Source: Streptomyces griseoviridis (GTDB taxonomy: Bacteria; Actinomycetota; Actinomycetes; Streptomycetales; Streptomycetaceae). From it: a stretch of DNA of 64,000 nucleotides. The notes under the pieces were generated by a model that was given only the letters and a program-made list of their open reading frames with translations, had not been told where the DNA came from and searched no databases. A program made the position numbers and the translations under genes. The stretch spans positions 6,573,501-6,637,500 of the forward strand of contig NZ_CP029078.1 in assembly GCF_005222485.1 (NCBI RefSeq), given 5' to 3'. Positions 49,423 through 58,495 of this stretch are shown here, one piece after another (position 1 is the first letter of the stretch; each line of letters begins with the position of its first letter).

Positions 49423-51971
49423 CCGAGCACCGGGAACCACGACAGCCAGGGCGCGCCCTGCCCGTCACCGACCTCTCCCTCGTCGTCCTCGTCGGCGCCT
49501 CGGGCTCCGGCAAGTCGACCTTCGCCCGCAAGCACTTCAAGCCGACCGAGGTGCTCTCCTCCGACTTCTGCCGGGGCCTGGTCGCCGACGACGAGAACGA
49601 CCAGAGCGCGAGCAAGGACGCCTTCGACGTCCTGCACCACATCGCCGGCAAGCGGCTCGCGGCCGGCCGCCGTACCGTCGTCGACGCCACCAGCGTGCAG
49701 TCCGACTCCCGCAAGCAACTGATCGAGCTGGCACGGCAGTACGACGTGCTGCCCATCGCCGTCGTCCTCGACGTGCCGGAGGAGGTGTGCGTCGCGCGCA
49801 ACGCGACCCGCGCCGACCGGGCGGAGCTGCCGCGCCGGGTCGTGCAGCGCCACATCCGCGAACTCCGCCGCTCCCTGCTCCACCTGGAGCGCGAGGGCTT
49901 CCGCAAGGTGCACGTCCTGCGCGGGGTGGAGGAGGTGGAGCACGCCACCGTCGTCACCGAGAAGCGCTTCAACGACCTGACCCACCGCACAGGGCCCTTC
50001 GACATCATCGGCGACATCCACGGCTGCGCCCGCGAACTGGAGTCGCTGCTCGCGAAGTTGGGGTACGCCGACGGCGTCCACCCCGAGGGGCGGACGGCCG
50101 TCTTCGTCGGCGACCTCGTCGACCGCGGCCCCGACAGCCCCGCGGTGCTGCGCCGGGTGATGGGCATGGTGCGGTCGGGCGCCGCGCTCTGCGTGCCCGG
50201 CAACCACGAGAACAAGTACGGCCGCCACCTGAGGGGCCGCACGGTCAAGGCCACCCACGGACTCGCCGAGACCATCGCGCAGATGGACGGCGAGAGCGAC
50301 GAGTTCCGCACCGAGGTGAGGGAGTTCATCGACGGCCTGGTCAGCCACTACGTCCTCGACGGCGGCCGTCTCGTCGTCTGCCACGCCGGGCTGCCCGAGA
50401 AGTACCACGGCCGCACCTCAGGACGGGTCCGCTCGCACGCCCTCTACGGCGACACCACGGGCGAGACCGACGAGTTCGGGCTGCCGGTGCGCTACCCGTG
50501 GGCCGAGGACTACCGGGGCCGCGCGGCGGTCGTCTACGGCCACACCCCGGTACCGGAGGCGACCTGGCTCAACAACACCATCTGCCTGGACACCGGCGCC
50601 GTCTTCGGCGGCAAGCTGACCGCGCTGCGCTGGCCGGAGCGCGAACTGGTCGACGTACCCGCCGAGCGGGTCTGGTACGAACCGGCGAGACCGCTGCGCA
50701 CCGAGGCGCCCGGCGGCCACGACGGCCGCCCGCTCGACCTCGCGGACGTGCGCGGACGCCGGACCGTGGAGACCAGGCACCAGGGCCGGATCGCCGTCAG
50801 GGAGGAGAACGCGGCGGCCGCCCTGGAGGTCATGAGCCGCTTCGCCGTCGACCCGCGGCTGCTGCCGTACCTCCCGCCGACCATGGCGCCGACCGCGACC
50901 AGCGGGCAGGACGGCTACCTGGAGCACCCGGTGGAGGCGTTCGCGCAGTACGCCAAGGACGGCGTCGAGCGGGTCGTGTGCGAGGAGAAGCACATGGGCT
51001 CCCGGGCCGTCGCCCTGGTCTGCCGGGACGCCGACGCGGCCCGCGCGCGGTTCGGCGTCGACGGCCCGACCGGGTCCCTCTACACCAGGACCGGCCGGCC
51101 GTTCTTCGACGACGCCTCCGTCACCGAGGAGATCCTCGGACGGCTGCGCACCGCGATCGGCGCGGCCGGGCTGTGGGACGAACTCGACACCGACTGGCTC
51201 CTGTTGGACGCCGAGCTGATGCCGTGGTCGCTGAAGGCTGCGGGCCTGCTGCGCAGCCAGTACGCGGCCGTGGGCGCCGCCTCGGGGGCCGTCTTCCCCG
51301 GCGTGCTCGCCGCCCTCGAAGGCGCCGCCGCCCGCGGTGTCGACGTCGCCGACCTGCACGACCGGCAGCGCCGACGCGCCTCGGACGCCGCGAGGTTCAC
51401 CGACGCCTACCGCCGCTACTGCTGGCCGACGGACGGCCTCGACGGCGTCCGCCTGGCGCCCTTCCAGATCCTCGCCGCGCGCGGACGCAGCCTCGCCGCC
51501 CTGCCGCACGACGAGCAACTCGCCCTGCTCGACCGGATGGTGGAGCACGACGGCACCGGACTGCTCAGGACCACCCGGCGCCTGCACGTCGACACCGGGG
51601 ACCCGGAGTCGGTGCGGGCGGGCGTCGACTGGTGGCTGGAGATGACCGGCGGGGGCGGCGAGGGCATGGTCGTCAAGCCGCTCGGCGCGCTGCCGCGCGA
51701 CGGGCAGAACCGCCTGGTCCAGCCCGGCATCAAGTGCCGGGGCCGGGAGTACCTGCGGATCATCTACGGTCCCGAGTACACCCGCCCCGACCACCTCACC
51801 GCGCTGCGCGGACGCTCCCTCAACCACAAGCGTTCGCTGGCGATCCGTGAGTACGCCCTGGGGCTCGAGGCCCTGGACCGGCTCGCGGACGGCGAGCCGC
51901 TGTGGCGGGTGCACGAGGCGGTGTTCGGGGTGCTGGCCCTGGAGTCGGAGCCGGTCGACCCCCGGCTGTGA
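49419..51971 (+). CDS. pnkp: Pnkp polynucleotide kinase-phosphatase-ligase (RNA repair)
   Basis: Heals and seals broken RNA. An 850-residue, three-domain enzyme: a 5' kinase (about 15-180) with GASGSGKS (26-33); a metallophosphatase (about 195-410) with GDIHGC (198-203), GDLVDRGPDS, GNHENK and GHTP for 2',3'-phosphate removal; and an adenylyltransferase/ligase-like C-terminal domain (about 490-850) whose nucleotidyl Lys is K524 in EKHMGS. Length and order match bacterial Pnkp. It works with Hen1 as a heterotetramer. The natural targets are RNAs, such as tRNAs, cut by ribotoxins. It is coupled to hen1 (ATGA). Confidence 0.95.
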   Translation: MTEHREPRQPGRALPVTDLSLVVLVGASGSGKSTFARKHFKPTEVLSSDFCRGLVADDENDQSASKDAFDVLHHIAGKRLAAGRRTVVDATSVQSDSRKQLIELARQYDVLPIAVVLDVPEEVCVARNATRADRAELPRRVVQRHIRELRRSLLHLEREGFRKVHVLRGVEEVEHATVVTEKRFNDLTHRTGPFDIIGDIHGCARELESLLAKLGYADGVHPEGRTAVFVGDLVDRGPDSPAVLRRVMGMVRSGAALCVPGNHENKYGRHLRGRTVKATHGLAETIAQMDGESDEFRTEVREFIDGLVSHYVLDGGRLVVCHAGLPEKYHGRTSGRVRSHALYGDTTGETDEFGLPVRYPWAEDYRGRAAVVYGHTPVPEATWLNNTICLDTGAVFGGKLTALRWPERELVDVPAERVWYEPARPLRTEAPGGHDGRPLDLADVRGRRTVETRHQGRIAVREENAAAALEVMSRFAVDPRLLPYLPPTMAPTATSGQDGYLEHPVEAFAQYAKDGVERVVCEEKHMGSRAVALVCRDADAARARFGVDGPTGSLYTRTGRPFFDDASVTEEILGRLRTAIGAAGLWDELDTDWLLLDAELMPWSLKAAGLLRSQYAAVGAASGAVFPGVLAALEGAAARGVDVADLHDRQRRRASDAARFTDAYRRYCWPTDGLDGVRLAPFQILAARGRSLAALPHDEQLALLDRMVEHDGTGLLRTTRRLHVDTGDPESVRAGVDWWLEMTGGGGEGMVVKPLGALPRDGQNRLVQPGIKCRGREYLRIIYGPEYTRPDHLTALRGRSLNHKRSLAIREYALGLEALDRLADGEPLWRVHEAVFGVLALESEPVDPRL

Positions 51972-51979
51972 CGCCCGGC

Positions 51980-52135
51980 GCCGGGGTCGGTCGACCCCGG
52001 CCGGCGCGCTCCGCGTCGGGGTCGGTGAACGCGGCCTGGACGTTCCGCGTCGGGGGGTTGGTCGAACTCGGCCTGGACGTTCCGCGTCGGGGTCGGTCGA
52101 ACTCGGCCCGGAGGTTGGGCGTCGGGGCCGGTCAT
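51980..52135. repeat. 34-37 bp degenerate tandem repeats between convergent genes
   Basis: About four copies of a unit like GGGGTCGGTCGAACTCGGCC followed by TGGACGTTCCGCGTC fill the whole gap between the pnkp stop and the NAD kinase-like stop. Copies 2 and 3 share TGGACGTTCCGCGTC exactly. Confidence 0.8.
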
Positions 52136-52150
52136 CGCCTGCCGCGACGC

Positions 52151-53044
52151 TCAGCCCACCAGCCGCAGGGCGGTGCCCGCCACCCCGACCCTGACCGTCT
52201 GCCCCCAGGTCAGCTCCAGGGCGTCCGCCTCCATGCCGTCCCCGAAGGCGATGAGCCGTTCGGACTCGACGGTGACGTGGAGGCGGGCGGCGGCGGCCAG
52301 TTGACCGGCGACCAGGGAGGTGCCGGTCGCCGGTGACGGCCAGGCCTCGCGGACGAACCAGAGCAGCCTGGCCTCGTCGCGTCCTGGCAGCGGCAGCCCG
52401 CCGCCGCGCTCCTGCCAGACCGAGCGGATCCAGCCGGTGGCGCCGGTGCCGGTGCCCACCAGCACCCCGGACGAGGCCTGGGCCTCGGCGGCACCCCTGT
52501 CGCCGTCGAGGCCCAGGCGGTACCTGGCCGTCTGGTGCCCGGCCGCGCCCAGATAGATCTCGTTGAGGGCGAGCAGCCGCTGGGTGTCGTCGGCCACCGC
52601 CTCCACCATGGTCAGTTCGTCGACCGCGCCGGTGAACGCCGACGGCAGCAGCGCCGCCGCGTCCGCCGGGCGGTGCCTGACCAGCACCCCCGGGTTGCGG
52701 CCCGGGTCGGTGTCGATGCCCAACACCGGCTGCCCGGCCAGGTACTTGGCGACGTTCGCCACCAGTCCGTCCTGTCCGACGACCACGACCGCGTCCTCCG
52801 GCGCGAACAGGAACCGGTCCAGATCGGCCCGCTCCACCCGGGTCTGACGCCACGTCAGCGGAATCGCCGAGGTCACCTCGGCCAGTGCCCGCCGGGTGCG
52901 GTGGTGCCGCTCGGCGATCTCGGCGATGTCCCGGCCCCGGGAGGAGAGGAAGAACGCGGCCTGCCCGTGCGTACCGTGGTGGGCCACCAACTCCTCGTAC
53001 TCCGTCCTGCGGTGGACGATCACCACCCGGGGCGCCAGGCTCAT
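52151..53044 (-). CDS. NAD kinase-like protein (divergent)
   Basis: A 297-residue protein of the NAD kinase fold. The nucleotide motif reads VVVVGQDGLVANVAKYL, in place of the family's GGDGT; VLGIDTDPGRNPGV and LALNEIYLG (Asn-Glu pair) are retained, as is GTGTGATGWIRSVW. The C-terminal beta domain is present (ERLIAFGDGMEADAL). Loss of one Gly in the motif could change the phosphoryl donor or the activity. It is coupled by ATGA to the upstream SPFH gene, a pairing that suggests a membrane-microdomain or stress role. It converges with pnkp. Confidence 0.85.
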   Translation of the reverse strand: MSLAPRVVIVHRRTEYEELVAHHGTHGQAAFFLSSRGRDIAEIAERHHRTRRALAEVTSAIPLTWRQTRVERADLDRFLFAPEDAVVVVGQDGLVANVAKYLAGQPVLGIDTDPGRNPGVLVRHRPADAAALLPSAFTGAVDELTMVEAVADDTQRLLALNEIYLGAAGHQTARYRLGLDGDRGAAEAQASSGVLVGTGTGATGWIRSVWQERGGGLPLPGRDEARLLWFVREAWPSPATGTSLVAGQLAAAARLHVTVESERLIAFGDGMEADALELTWGQTVRVGVAGTALRLVG

Positions 53045-54210
53045 TCCCGCTCCCCGCCGCCCAGCTTGGCGAGCAGCCCGGTCAGCACATCGGGCGAGAC
53101 CGTGAGGTTCTCGATGTGCGGCAGGTTGTCCGCGAGCCGGGTCCCGGTGAGCGCGTGCAGGGTCGCCACGTCGACGTCGGCGTGCACCCGCAGCCAGGCG
53201 GCCTGCGCCTGAGCGCGCGCCTCGCCGGTCTCGCGGGCGGCCTCCGCCTCCGCGCGGGCCAGCCGCACCGTGCGGACGGCCTCGGCCTCGGAGAGCTTCA
53301 CCGACCGCGCGGCCTCCGCCTCCGTCAGCCGCTGCGAGCGCTGTGCCTCCGCGTCGGCCATCCTGACCTGGTTGTCGGCCTCCGCCTCGGCGAGCTTCAC
53401 CGAACGGGCCGCCTCGGCCTCGGCGAGCCGGACCGTCCTGGCCGCCTCGGCGCCCGCCGTCACCGCGTCCGCCGCCGCCCGCTCCTCCGCCTCACGCCGT
53501 GCGTTGGTGCCACGCTGGTCGACCAACTGCTCCTCGCGGCGGGCCAGTTCGATCTGGCTGGCGAGTTCGTTCTCGGCGATGGCGCGCTCCCGCTCGACGG
53601 CCACCGCGCGCCGCTCGTAGGTCGCCCGGTCGGCCTCCTGCTGGATCTGCTCCCTGGCCGGGGTGCGCAGCGCCCGCTCCACCTCGGGCTCCGGGCGCAG
53701 CGCCACCACCCGCACGGCCACCACCTCGATGCCGGTGGCCGGCAGCCTGGGCTCCGCGGTGAGGCCCGCCGCGACCCGCTCGCGCACCGCGGCCACCCCG
53801 TCGACCAGCGCGGCCGACAGCGTCGTACGGGCGAGGACGTCCAGCGCGTGCTGCTGGGCCGTCTCGGTCAGCAGGGTGCCGAGCTGTTCCAGCGGGGCGC
53901 CCCGCCACACCCCGGTGTCCGGGTCGACGGAGAAGTCGAGGCGGGCGGCGGCGAGCGCCGGGTCGCTGATCCGGTAGGTGACCGTGGCCTGGACCGCGAC
54001 GTCCTGGAAGTCGGAGGTGCGGGCGTGGAAGGTCATCGCCAGCTCGCGGTCGTCCACCGGGACTTCGGAGAGCGCGGCGGTCAGCGAGCGGAACCAGAAG
54101 CTCAGCCCCGGTCCGTCGTGCACCAGTTCGCCCGCGCGGTGGTGGCGGATGTGCGCGGTCGGCGCGCCGCGCAGATGGCGCCAGCCAAGGCGCCTGGTGA
54201 TGTCGGCCAT
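53041..54210 (-). CDS. SPFH/band 7 domain protein with hendecad repeats
   Basis: A 389-residue SPFH protein without an N-terminal membrane helix: GELVHDGPGLSFWFRSL, DVAVQATVTYRISDP and GTLLTETAQQHALDVL define the SPFH domain (about 20-170). A coiled coil follows; residues about 256-321 are six copies of an 11-residue unit (AARSVKLAEAE and variants), a hendecad pattern. The C-terminus (NLTVSPDVLTGLLAKLG) resembles the flotillin/stomatin oligomerisation end. ATG at 54210 follows GGGAGGGG. It forms a coupled operon with the NAD kinase-like gene. It may form a cytosolic or membrane-bound scaffold. Confidence 0.88.
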   Translation of the reverse strand: MADITRRLGWRHLRGAPTAHIRHHRAGELVHDGPGLSFWFRSLTAALSEVPVDDRELAMTFHARTSDFQDVAVQATVTYRISDPALAAARLDFSVDPDTGVWRGAPLEQLGTLLTETAQQHALDVLARTTLSAALVDGVAAVRERVAAGLTAEPRLPATGIEVVAVRVVALRPEPEVERALRTPAREQIQQEADRATYERRAVAVERERAIAENELASQIELARREEQLVDQRGTNARREAEERAAADAVTAGAEAARTVRLAEAEAARSVKLAEAEADNQVRMADAEAQRSQRLTEAEAARSVKLSEAEAVRTVRLARAEAEAARETGEARAQAQAAWLRVHADVDVATLHALTGTRLADNLPHIENLTVSPDVLTGLLAKLGGGERE

Positions 54211-54230
54211 GTGGTGCGACCCCTCCCTCT

Positions 54231-54285
54231 TTCTCGTCACCACGACGATAATAGGGATGCCTGCTAATCGTCAAGAGGACGAGAA
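54231..54285 (-). promoter_or_regulatory. promoter and nested inverted repeats of the SPFH operon
   Basis: On the minus strand TTGACG, then TATTAT 15 bases later, resembles a promoter. The outer repeat TTCTCGTC (54231-54238) and GACGAGAA (54278-54285) encloses an inner repeat GACGAT (54244-54249) and ATCGTC (54267-54272). These centre on the promoter and look like operator sites. Confidence 0.6.
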
Positions 54286-54452
54286 CGAGGGATCGGGGGC
54301 GGGGCGCGAAGCCGGAGCCAAGGGCGAGGCGGGCGGGGGAGAAGGGCGGGAATCCCGCGGACCCGGGCGGCGGATCGAGGGAATGAGCACAAGAGGGTGC
54401 CTAAACGGTCGACCGGTGGGTGAACGCGGTCGGCGATGGTCAGGATGGAGTC

Positions 54453-55676
54453 ATGGGATTCCATGTCGACTCCGAGGCCGGGCGGCTGCGCCGCGTCATC
54501 CTCCACCGGCCCGACCTAGAGCTCAAAAGGCTCACCCCCAGCAACAAGGACGCCCTCCTCTTCGACGACCTGCTCTGGGTGCGCCGGGCGCGCGCCGAGC
54601 ACGACGGCTTCGCGGACGTCCTGCGCGACCGGGGGGTCACCGTCCACCTCTTCGGCGACCTGCTCACCGAGGCCCTGGCGATCCCGGCGGCCCGCACCCT
54701 CGTCCTCGACCGGGTCTTCGACGAGAAGGAGTACGGCGTCCTCGCCACCGACCACCTCAGGGCCGCCTTCGAGAACCTCCCCGCGGCCGACCTGGCGGAG
54801 GTGCTGATCGGCGGCATGACCAAACGGGAGTTCCTGGCCGCCCACCCGGAACCGACGTCCGTGCGCTTCCACGTCATGGACCTCGACGACTTCCTCCTCG
54901 GCCCGCTGCCCAACCACCTCTTCACCCGCGACACCTCCGCCTGGATCTACGACGGCGTCTCCATCAACGCGATGCGCTGGCCGGCCAGGCAGCGCGAGAC
55001 CGTGCACTTCGAGGCGATCTACCAACACCACCCCCTCTTCCGTGCCGAGACCTTCCAGGTCTGGTCGCAGGGCCAGGCCGACTACCCGTCCACCATCGAG
55101 GGCGGCGACGTCCTGGTCATCGGCGGCGGCGCCGTCCTCATCGGGATGAGCGAGCGCACCACGCCGCAGGCCGTCGAGATGCTCGCGCACAAGCTGTTCG
55201 CGGCCGGCTCCGCGCGGACCATCGTCGCCCTCGACATGCCGAAGCGCCGCGCCTTCATGCACCTGGACACCGTGATGACGATGGTCGACGGCGACACCTT
55301 CACCCAGTACGCGGGCCTCGGCATGCTCCGCTCCTACACCATCGAACCGGGCGTCGGCGAGAAGGAGTTGAAGGTCACCGACCATCCGCCCGAGCACATG
55401 CACCGCGCGATCGCCGCCGCCCTCGGGCTGGACGAGATCCGGGTCCTCACCGCCACCCAGGACGTGCACGCGGCCGAGCGCGAGCAGTGGGACGACGGCT
55501 GCAACGTGCTCGCCGTCGAGCCGGGTGTGGTCGTCGCCTACGAGCGCAACGCGACCACAAACACCCACCTGCGCAAACAAGGCATCGAGGTGATCGAGAT
55601 CCCGGGCAGCGAGCTGGGCCGGGGCAGGGGCGGCCCCCGCTGCATGAGCTGCCCGGTCGTGCGGGACGCCGTATAG
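54453..55676 (+). CDS. arcA: arginine deiminase
   Basis: Converts arginine to citrulline and ammonia, the first step of the arginine deiminase route. A 407-residue enzyme with [16 protein letters not shown], the [22 protein letters not shown] stretch, [20 protein letters not shown] and the catalytic Cys in [10 protein letters not shown] at the C-terminus. The N-terminus ([20 protein letters not shown]) is the usual start; ATG at 54453 follows GGATGGAG. The next gene is ornithine carbamoyltransferase, so the two may generate ATP precursors or serve acid and anaerobic survival. Confidence 0.95.
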   Translation: MGFHVDSEAGRLRRVILHRPDLELKRLTPSNKDALLFDDLLWVRRARAEHDGFADVLRDRGVTVHLFGDLLTEALAIPAARTLVLDRVFDEKEYGVLATDHLRAAFENLPAADLAEVLIGGMTKREFLAAHPEPTSVRFHVMDLDDFLLGPLPNHLFTRDTSAWIYDGVSINAMRWPARQRETVHFEAIYQHHPLFRAETFQVWSQGQADYPSTIEGGDVLVIGGGAVLIGMSERTTPQAVEMLAHKLFAAGSARTIVALDMPKRRAFMHLDTVMTMVDGDTFTQYAGLGMLRSYTIEPGVGEKELKVTDHPPEHMHRAIAAALGLDEIRVLTATQDVHAAEREQWDDGCNVLAVEPGVVVAYERNATTNTHLRKQGIEVIEIPGSELGRGRGGPRCMSCPVVRDAV

Positions 55677-55780
55677 GGGCGCTGGGGGCGCTGGGGGCGC
55701 TGGGGTGCGCGGGAAGCAGGGGGTGGGCGGCGGCCGTCTTCGAACATGGGGCCGTATAGAAATGTAGGGCATCGTATAGA
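55675..55780. promoter_or_regulatory. GGGGGCGCT repeats and paired CGTATAGA sites before argF
   Basis: Three GGGGGCGCT units run from the arcA stop to about 55705. Two exact CGTATAGA octamers at 55753-55760 and 55773-55780 are 20 bp apart, two helical turns. A related CGTATAG sits over the arcA stop. These direct repeats are a candidate site for an arginine-responsive or other regulator. Confidence 0.5.
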
Positions 55781-55820
55781 CTTCCATTTCATTCCCGTCA
55801 CCGCATCTCTGGAGCGCCCC

Positions 55821-56828
55821 ATGGCGACAGCCCCGACCGCCCTCGCCGGGCGCCACTTCCTCAAGGAGCTCGACTTCACCGGGCCGGAGCTGCGCGGTCT
55901 GATCGAGCTGGCCGCGGAGCTGAAGGCCGCGAAGCGGGCCGGGACCGAGACGCGCCGGCTGACCGGGAAGAACATCGCGCTGATCTTCGAGAAGACCTCG
56001 ACGCGCACCCGCTGCGCGTTCGAGGTCGCCGCGGCCGACCAGGGCGCCTCCACGACCTACCTGGACCCCGCGGGGTCGCAGATCGGCCACAAGGAGTCCG
56101 TGAAGGACACCGCCCGGGTCCTGGGCCGGATGTACGACGGCATCGAGTACCGGGGCGACAGCCAGGCCAAGGTCGAGGAGCTGGCCGCGCACGCCGGTGT
56201 GCCCGTCTTCAACGGCCTCACCGACGACTGGCACCCCACCCAGATGCTGGCCGACGTGCTCACCATGACCGAGCACACCGCCAAGCCCCTCACCGGCATC
56301 GCCTTCGCCTACCTCGGCGACGCCCGCTTCAACATGGGCAACTCGTACCTGATCACCGGCGCGCTGCTGGGCATGGACGTCAGGATCGTCGCCCCGAAGG
56401 CGTACTGGCCGGCCCAGGAGATCGTGGACCGGGCGCACGCGCTGGCGGAGGGGAGCGGCGCCCGCGTCACCCTCACCGAGTCCGTCGCGGACGGCGTGCG
56501 GGGCGCGGACTTCGTCGCCACCGACGTCTGGGTCTCCATGGGCGAGCCGAAGGACGTGTGGGACGAGCGGATCGCCGCGCTGTCGCCGTACGCCGTGACG
56601 ATGGACGTCCTGCGGGCCACCGGCAACCCCGACGTGAAGTTCCTGCACTGCCTGCCGGCCTTCCACGACCTCGGCACCAAGGTCGGCCGGGAGATCCACG
56701 AGAGCCACGGCCTCACCTCGCTCGAAGTGACCGACGAGGTGTTCGAGTCGGACCGCTCGGTCGTCTTCGACGAGGCGGAGAACCGGATGCACACCATCAA
56801 GGCCGTCCTCGTCGCCACCCTCGCCTGA
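55821..56828 (+). CDS. argF: ornithine carbamoyltransferase
   Basis: Interconverts ornithine plus carbamoyl phosphate with citrulline plus phosphate. A 335-residue enzyme with the carbamoyl-phosphate motif EKTSTRTRC, the [12 protein letters not shown] loop and the ornithine loop [10 protein letters not shown]. The gene follows arcA in the same direction, so a catabolic role (citrulline to carbamoyl phosphate) is likely, although the same family is used in arginine synthesis. ATG at 55821 is taken by homology. Upstream CGTATAGA direct repeats may bind a regulator. Confidence 0.94.
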   Translation: MATAPTALAGRHFLKELDFTGPELRGLIELAAELKAAKRAGTETRRLTGKNIALIFEKTSTRTRCAFEVAAADQGASTTYLDPAGSQIGHKESVKDTARVLGRMYDGIEYRGDSQAKVEELAAHAGVPVFNGLTDDWHPTQMLADVLTMTEHTAKPLTGIAFAYLGDARFNMGNSYLITGALLGMDVRIVAPKAYWPAQEIVDRAHALAEGSGARVTLTESVADGVRGADFVATDVWVSMGEPKDVWDERIAALSPYAVTMDVLRATGNPDVKFLHCLPAFHDLGTKVGREIHESHGLTSLEVTDEVFESDRSVVFDEAENRMHTIKAVLVATLA

Positions 56829-56846
56829 CCCGCCCGGCTGCGGCGG

Positions 56847-56903
56847 GGACCCGCGCCCCCGGCCCGCCGCGCCTCCGGGCAGGCCGGGGCCCGGGGCGCC
56901 GGG
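56847..56903. terminator. GC-rich imperfect hairpin between argF and the convergent kinase gene
   Basis: GACCCGCGCCCC...GGCC and GGCC...GGGGCGCCGGGTC arms pair with some mismatches between the two convergent stops, so the structure could stop both transcripts. Confidence 0.5.
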
Positions 56904-57359
56904 TCACGCCTGACGGGCCCCTCCCGGCGTGAGCGCCGGCAGCCGGAACCACACCGCCTTGCCCGACTCCGTCGGCCGGTGCCCGCAGGACGAACTGAGC
57001 GTGCGGATCAGCAGCAGCCCCCGCCCGTGCTCCTGCCACGGGTCGGGCACCTTGCCCACCGGCACGGTCAGATCACCGGGCGGCGCCGGGTCGGGATCGT
57101 GCACCTCGACCCGGCAGCCGGACGGCAGCAGCTCCACCACCAGCTCTATCGGGCTGTCCCCGACGGTGTGCTCCACCGCGTTGGCGACCAGCTCGGCCGT
57201 CAGCAGCTCCGCCGTGTCGCTGTCGGCGCCGTGCTCCAGTTCGGCGAGCGCCGTGCGCACCAGGGCGCGGGCCAGCGGCACGGCCGCGGTGGAGTGCGGC
57301 AGCGCGATGCGCCAGGAGGCGGAGGCGGCGGGGAGTTCGTGCACAGCGAGTCCGTTCAT
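56904..57359 (-). CDS. RsbW-like ATP-binding protein (HATPase_c_2)
   Basis: A 151-residue single-domain GHKL ATPase: TAELLTAELVANAVEHT holds the N-box, VEVHDPDPAPP the G1 box (family VxDxxxxxP) and HGRGLLLIRTL the G2 box. Such small proteins are anti-sigma-factor kinases or relatives, and Streptomyces has many copies tied to stress or development. No sigma or anti-sigma antagonist is adjacent. The ATG at 57359 is followed by MNGLAVHELPAA. The N-terminus is not a membrane anchor, so it is cytosolic. Confidence 0.85.
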   Translation of the reverse strand: MNGLAVHELPAASASWRIALPHSTAAVPLARALVRTALAELEHGADSDTAELLTAELVANAVEHTVGDSPIELVVELLPSGCRVEVHDPDPAPPGDLTVPVGKVPDPWQEHGRGLLLIRTLSSSCGHRPTESGKAVWFRLPALTPGGARQA

Positions 57360-57581
57360 GAGCAGGCTGTCCTGCTTTCAACCATATGTAGCGTACGGCG
57401 CCGTCCGGCAGGGCCGTCCGACGGGCACCGAGCGGGACCTTCGGCCCTGCTGGATGCGCCATACCCGCAGAGGCCGCTCGCCTCCCGCGCCCGCTCCCGC
57501 TGTTACGCCCCCGTCGACGAGCCGTGACGACCCGGCCGTGTCCGAAAGGCCGCACCCCGTCCGGACCGGCCTATCGCGCAC

Positions 57582-57599
57582 TCGTGACGACAGTCACGA
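57582..57599. promoter_or_regulatory. perfect 18-bp dyad before the crotonase operon
   Basis: TCGTGAC-GACA-GTCACGA is a perfect 7-bp inverted repeat around a 4-base spacer, 69 bases before the start at 57668. A -10-like GATAGC lies 8 bases downstream, so bound protein would cover the promoter. The 308-base divergent region holds no gene. Confidence 0.65.
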
Positions 57600-57667
57600 A
57601 CCGGTGATAGCTTCGGGAGGCAGACGGCCCGTGAGGCCGCGTTGGCACTCCCCGAGGAGGCCGCACC

Positions 57668-58495
57668 ATGAGTCCCTTCACCGGCTCCGCCGCCCGCACC
57701 TCCCCCTGGCGCCACCTGGACGTCACCTACGCCGACGGCGTCGCCACCGTCACCCTGGCCCGCCCCGAGCGCCTCAACGCGCTGACCTTCGGCGCCTACG
57801 CCGACCTGCGCGACCTGCTCGCCGAGCTGTCGAGGGAGCGGTCCGTGCGCGCCCTGGTGCTCGCCGGGCGGGGCCGCGGCTTCTGCTCGGGCGGCGACGT
57901 CGACGAGATCATCGGCGCCACCCTCGACCTGGACACCGCCCAGCTCCTCGACTTCAACCGGATGACGGGGCAGGTGGTGCGGGCGGTACGGGAGTGCCCG
58001 TTCCCGGTGATCGCGGCCGTGCACGGGGTGGCGGCCGGCGCGGGCGCGGTACTGGCCCTCGCCGCCGACTTCCGGGTGGCCGACCCCAGCGCCCGCTTCG
58101 CGTTCCTGTTCACCCGGGTCGGCCTGTCCGGCGGCGACATGGGCGCCGCCTACCTGCTGCCCCGGGTGGTCGGCCTCGGCCACGCCACCCGGCTGCTGAT
58201 GCTGGGCGACCAGGTCCGCGCCCCCGAGGCCGAACGTATCGGCCTGATCAGCGAACTCACCGACGAGGGCGGGGCCGACGAGGCGGCGGCGGCCCTCGCC
58301 CGCCGCCTCGCACAGGGCCCGGCCCTCGCCCTGGCCCAGACCAAGGCGCTGCTCACCTCCGAACTGGACATGCCGCTCTCCGCCGCCATCGAACTCGACG
58401 CCGCCACCCAGGCGTTGCTGATGACCGGCCGTGACTACGCCGAGTTCCACGCCGCCTTCACCGAGAAACGCCCGCCGAAGTGGCAGGGCCGGTGA
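57668..58495 (+). CDS. enoyl-CoA hydratase/isomerase (crotonase) family protein
   Basis: A 275-residue crotonase-fold enzyme: RPERLNALTFGAYADL, GRGRGFCSGGDVDEI for CoA and the oxyanion hole, AAVHGVAAGAGAVLALAADF, then FAFLFTRVGLSGGDMGAAYL. The two Glu residues used by classical enoyl-CoA hydratases seem to be replaced (GAGAVLALA and FLFTRVG), while an Asp is present in SGGDMG, so the reaction may be isomerisation, ring cleavage or hydrolysis. ATG at 57668 follows GAGGAGG. It is coupled by GTGA to the salicylyl-CoA hydroxylase-like gene and probably acts in the same aromatic-CoA pathway. Confidence 0.88.
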   Translation: MSPFTGSAARTSPWRHLDVTYADGVATVTLARPERLNALTFGAYADLRDLLAELSRERSVRALVLAGRGRGFCSGGDVDEIIGATLDLDTAQLLDFNRMTGQVVRAVRECPFPVIAAVHGVAAGAGAVLALAADFRVADPSARFAFLFTRVGLSGGDMGAAYLLPRVVGLGHATRLLMLGDQVRAPEAERIGLISELTDEGGADEAAAALARRLAQGPALALAQTKALLTSELDMPLSAAIELDAATQALLMTGRDYAEFHAAFTEKRPPKWQGR

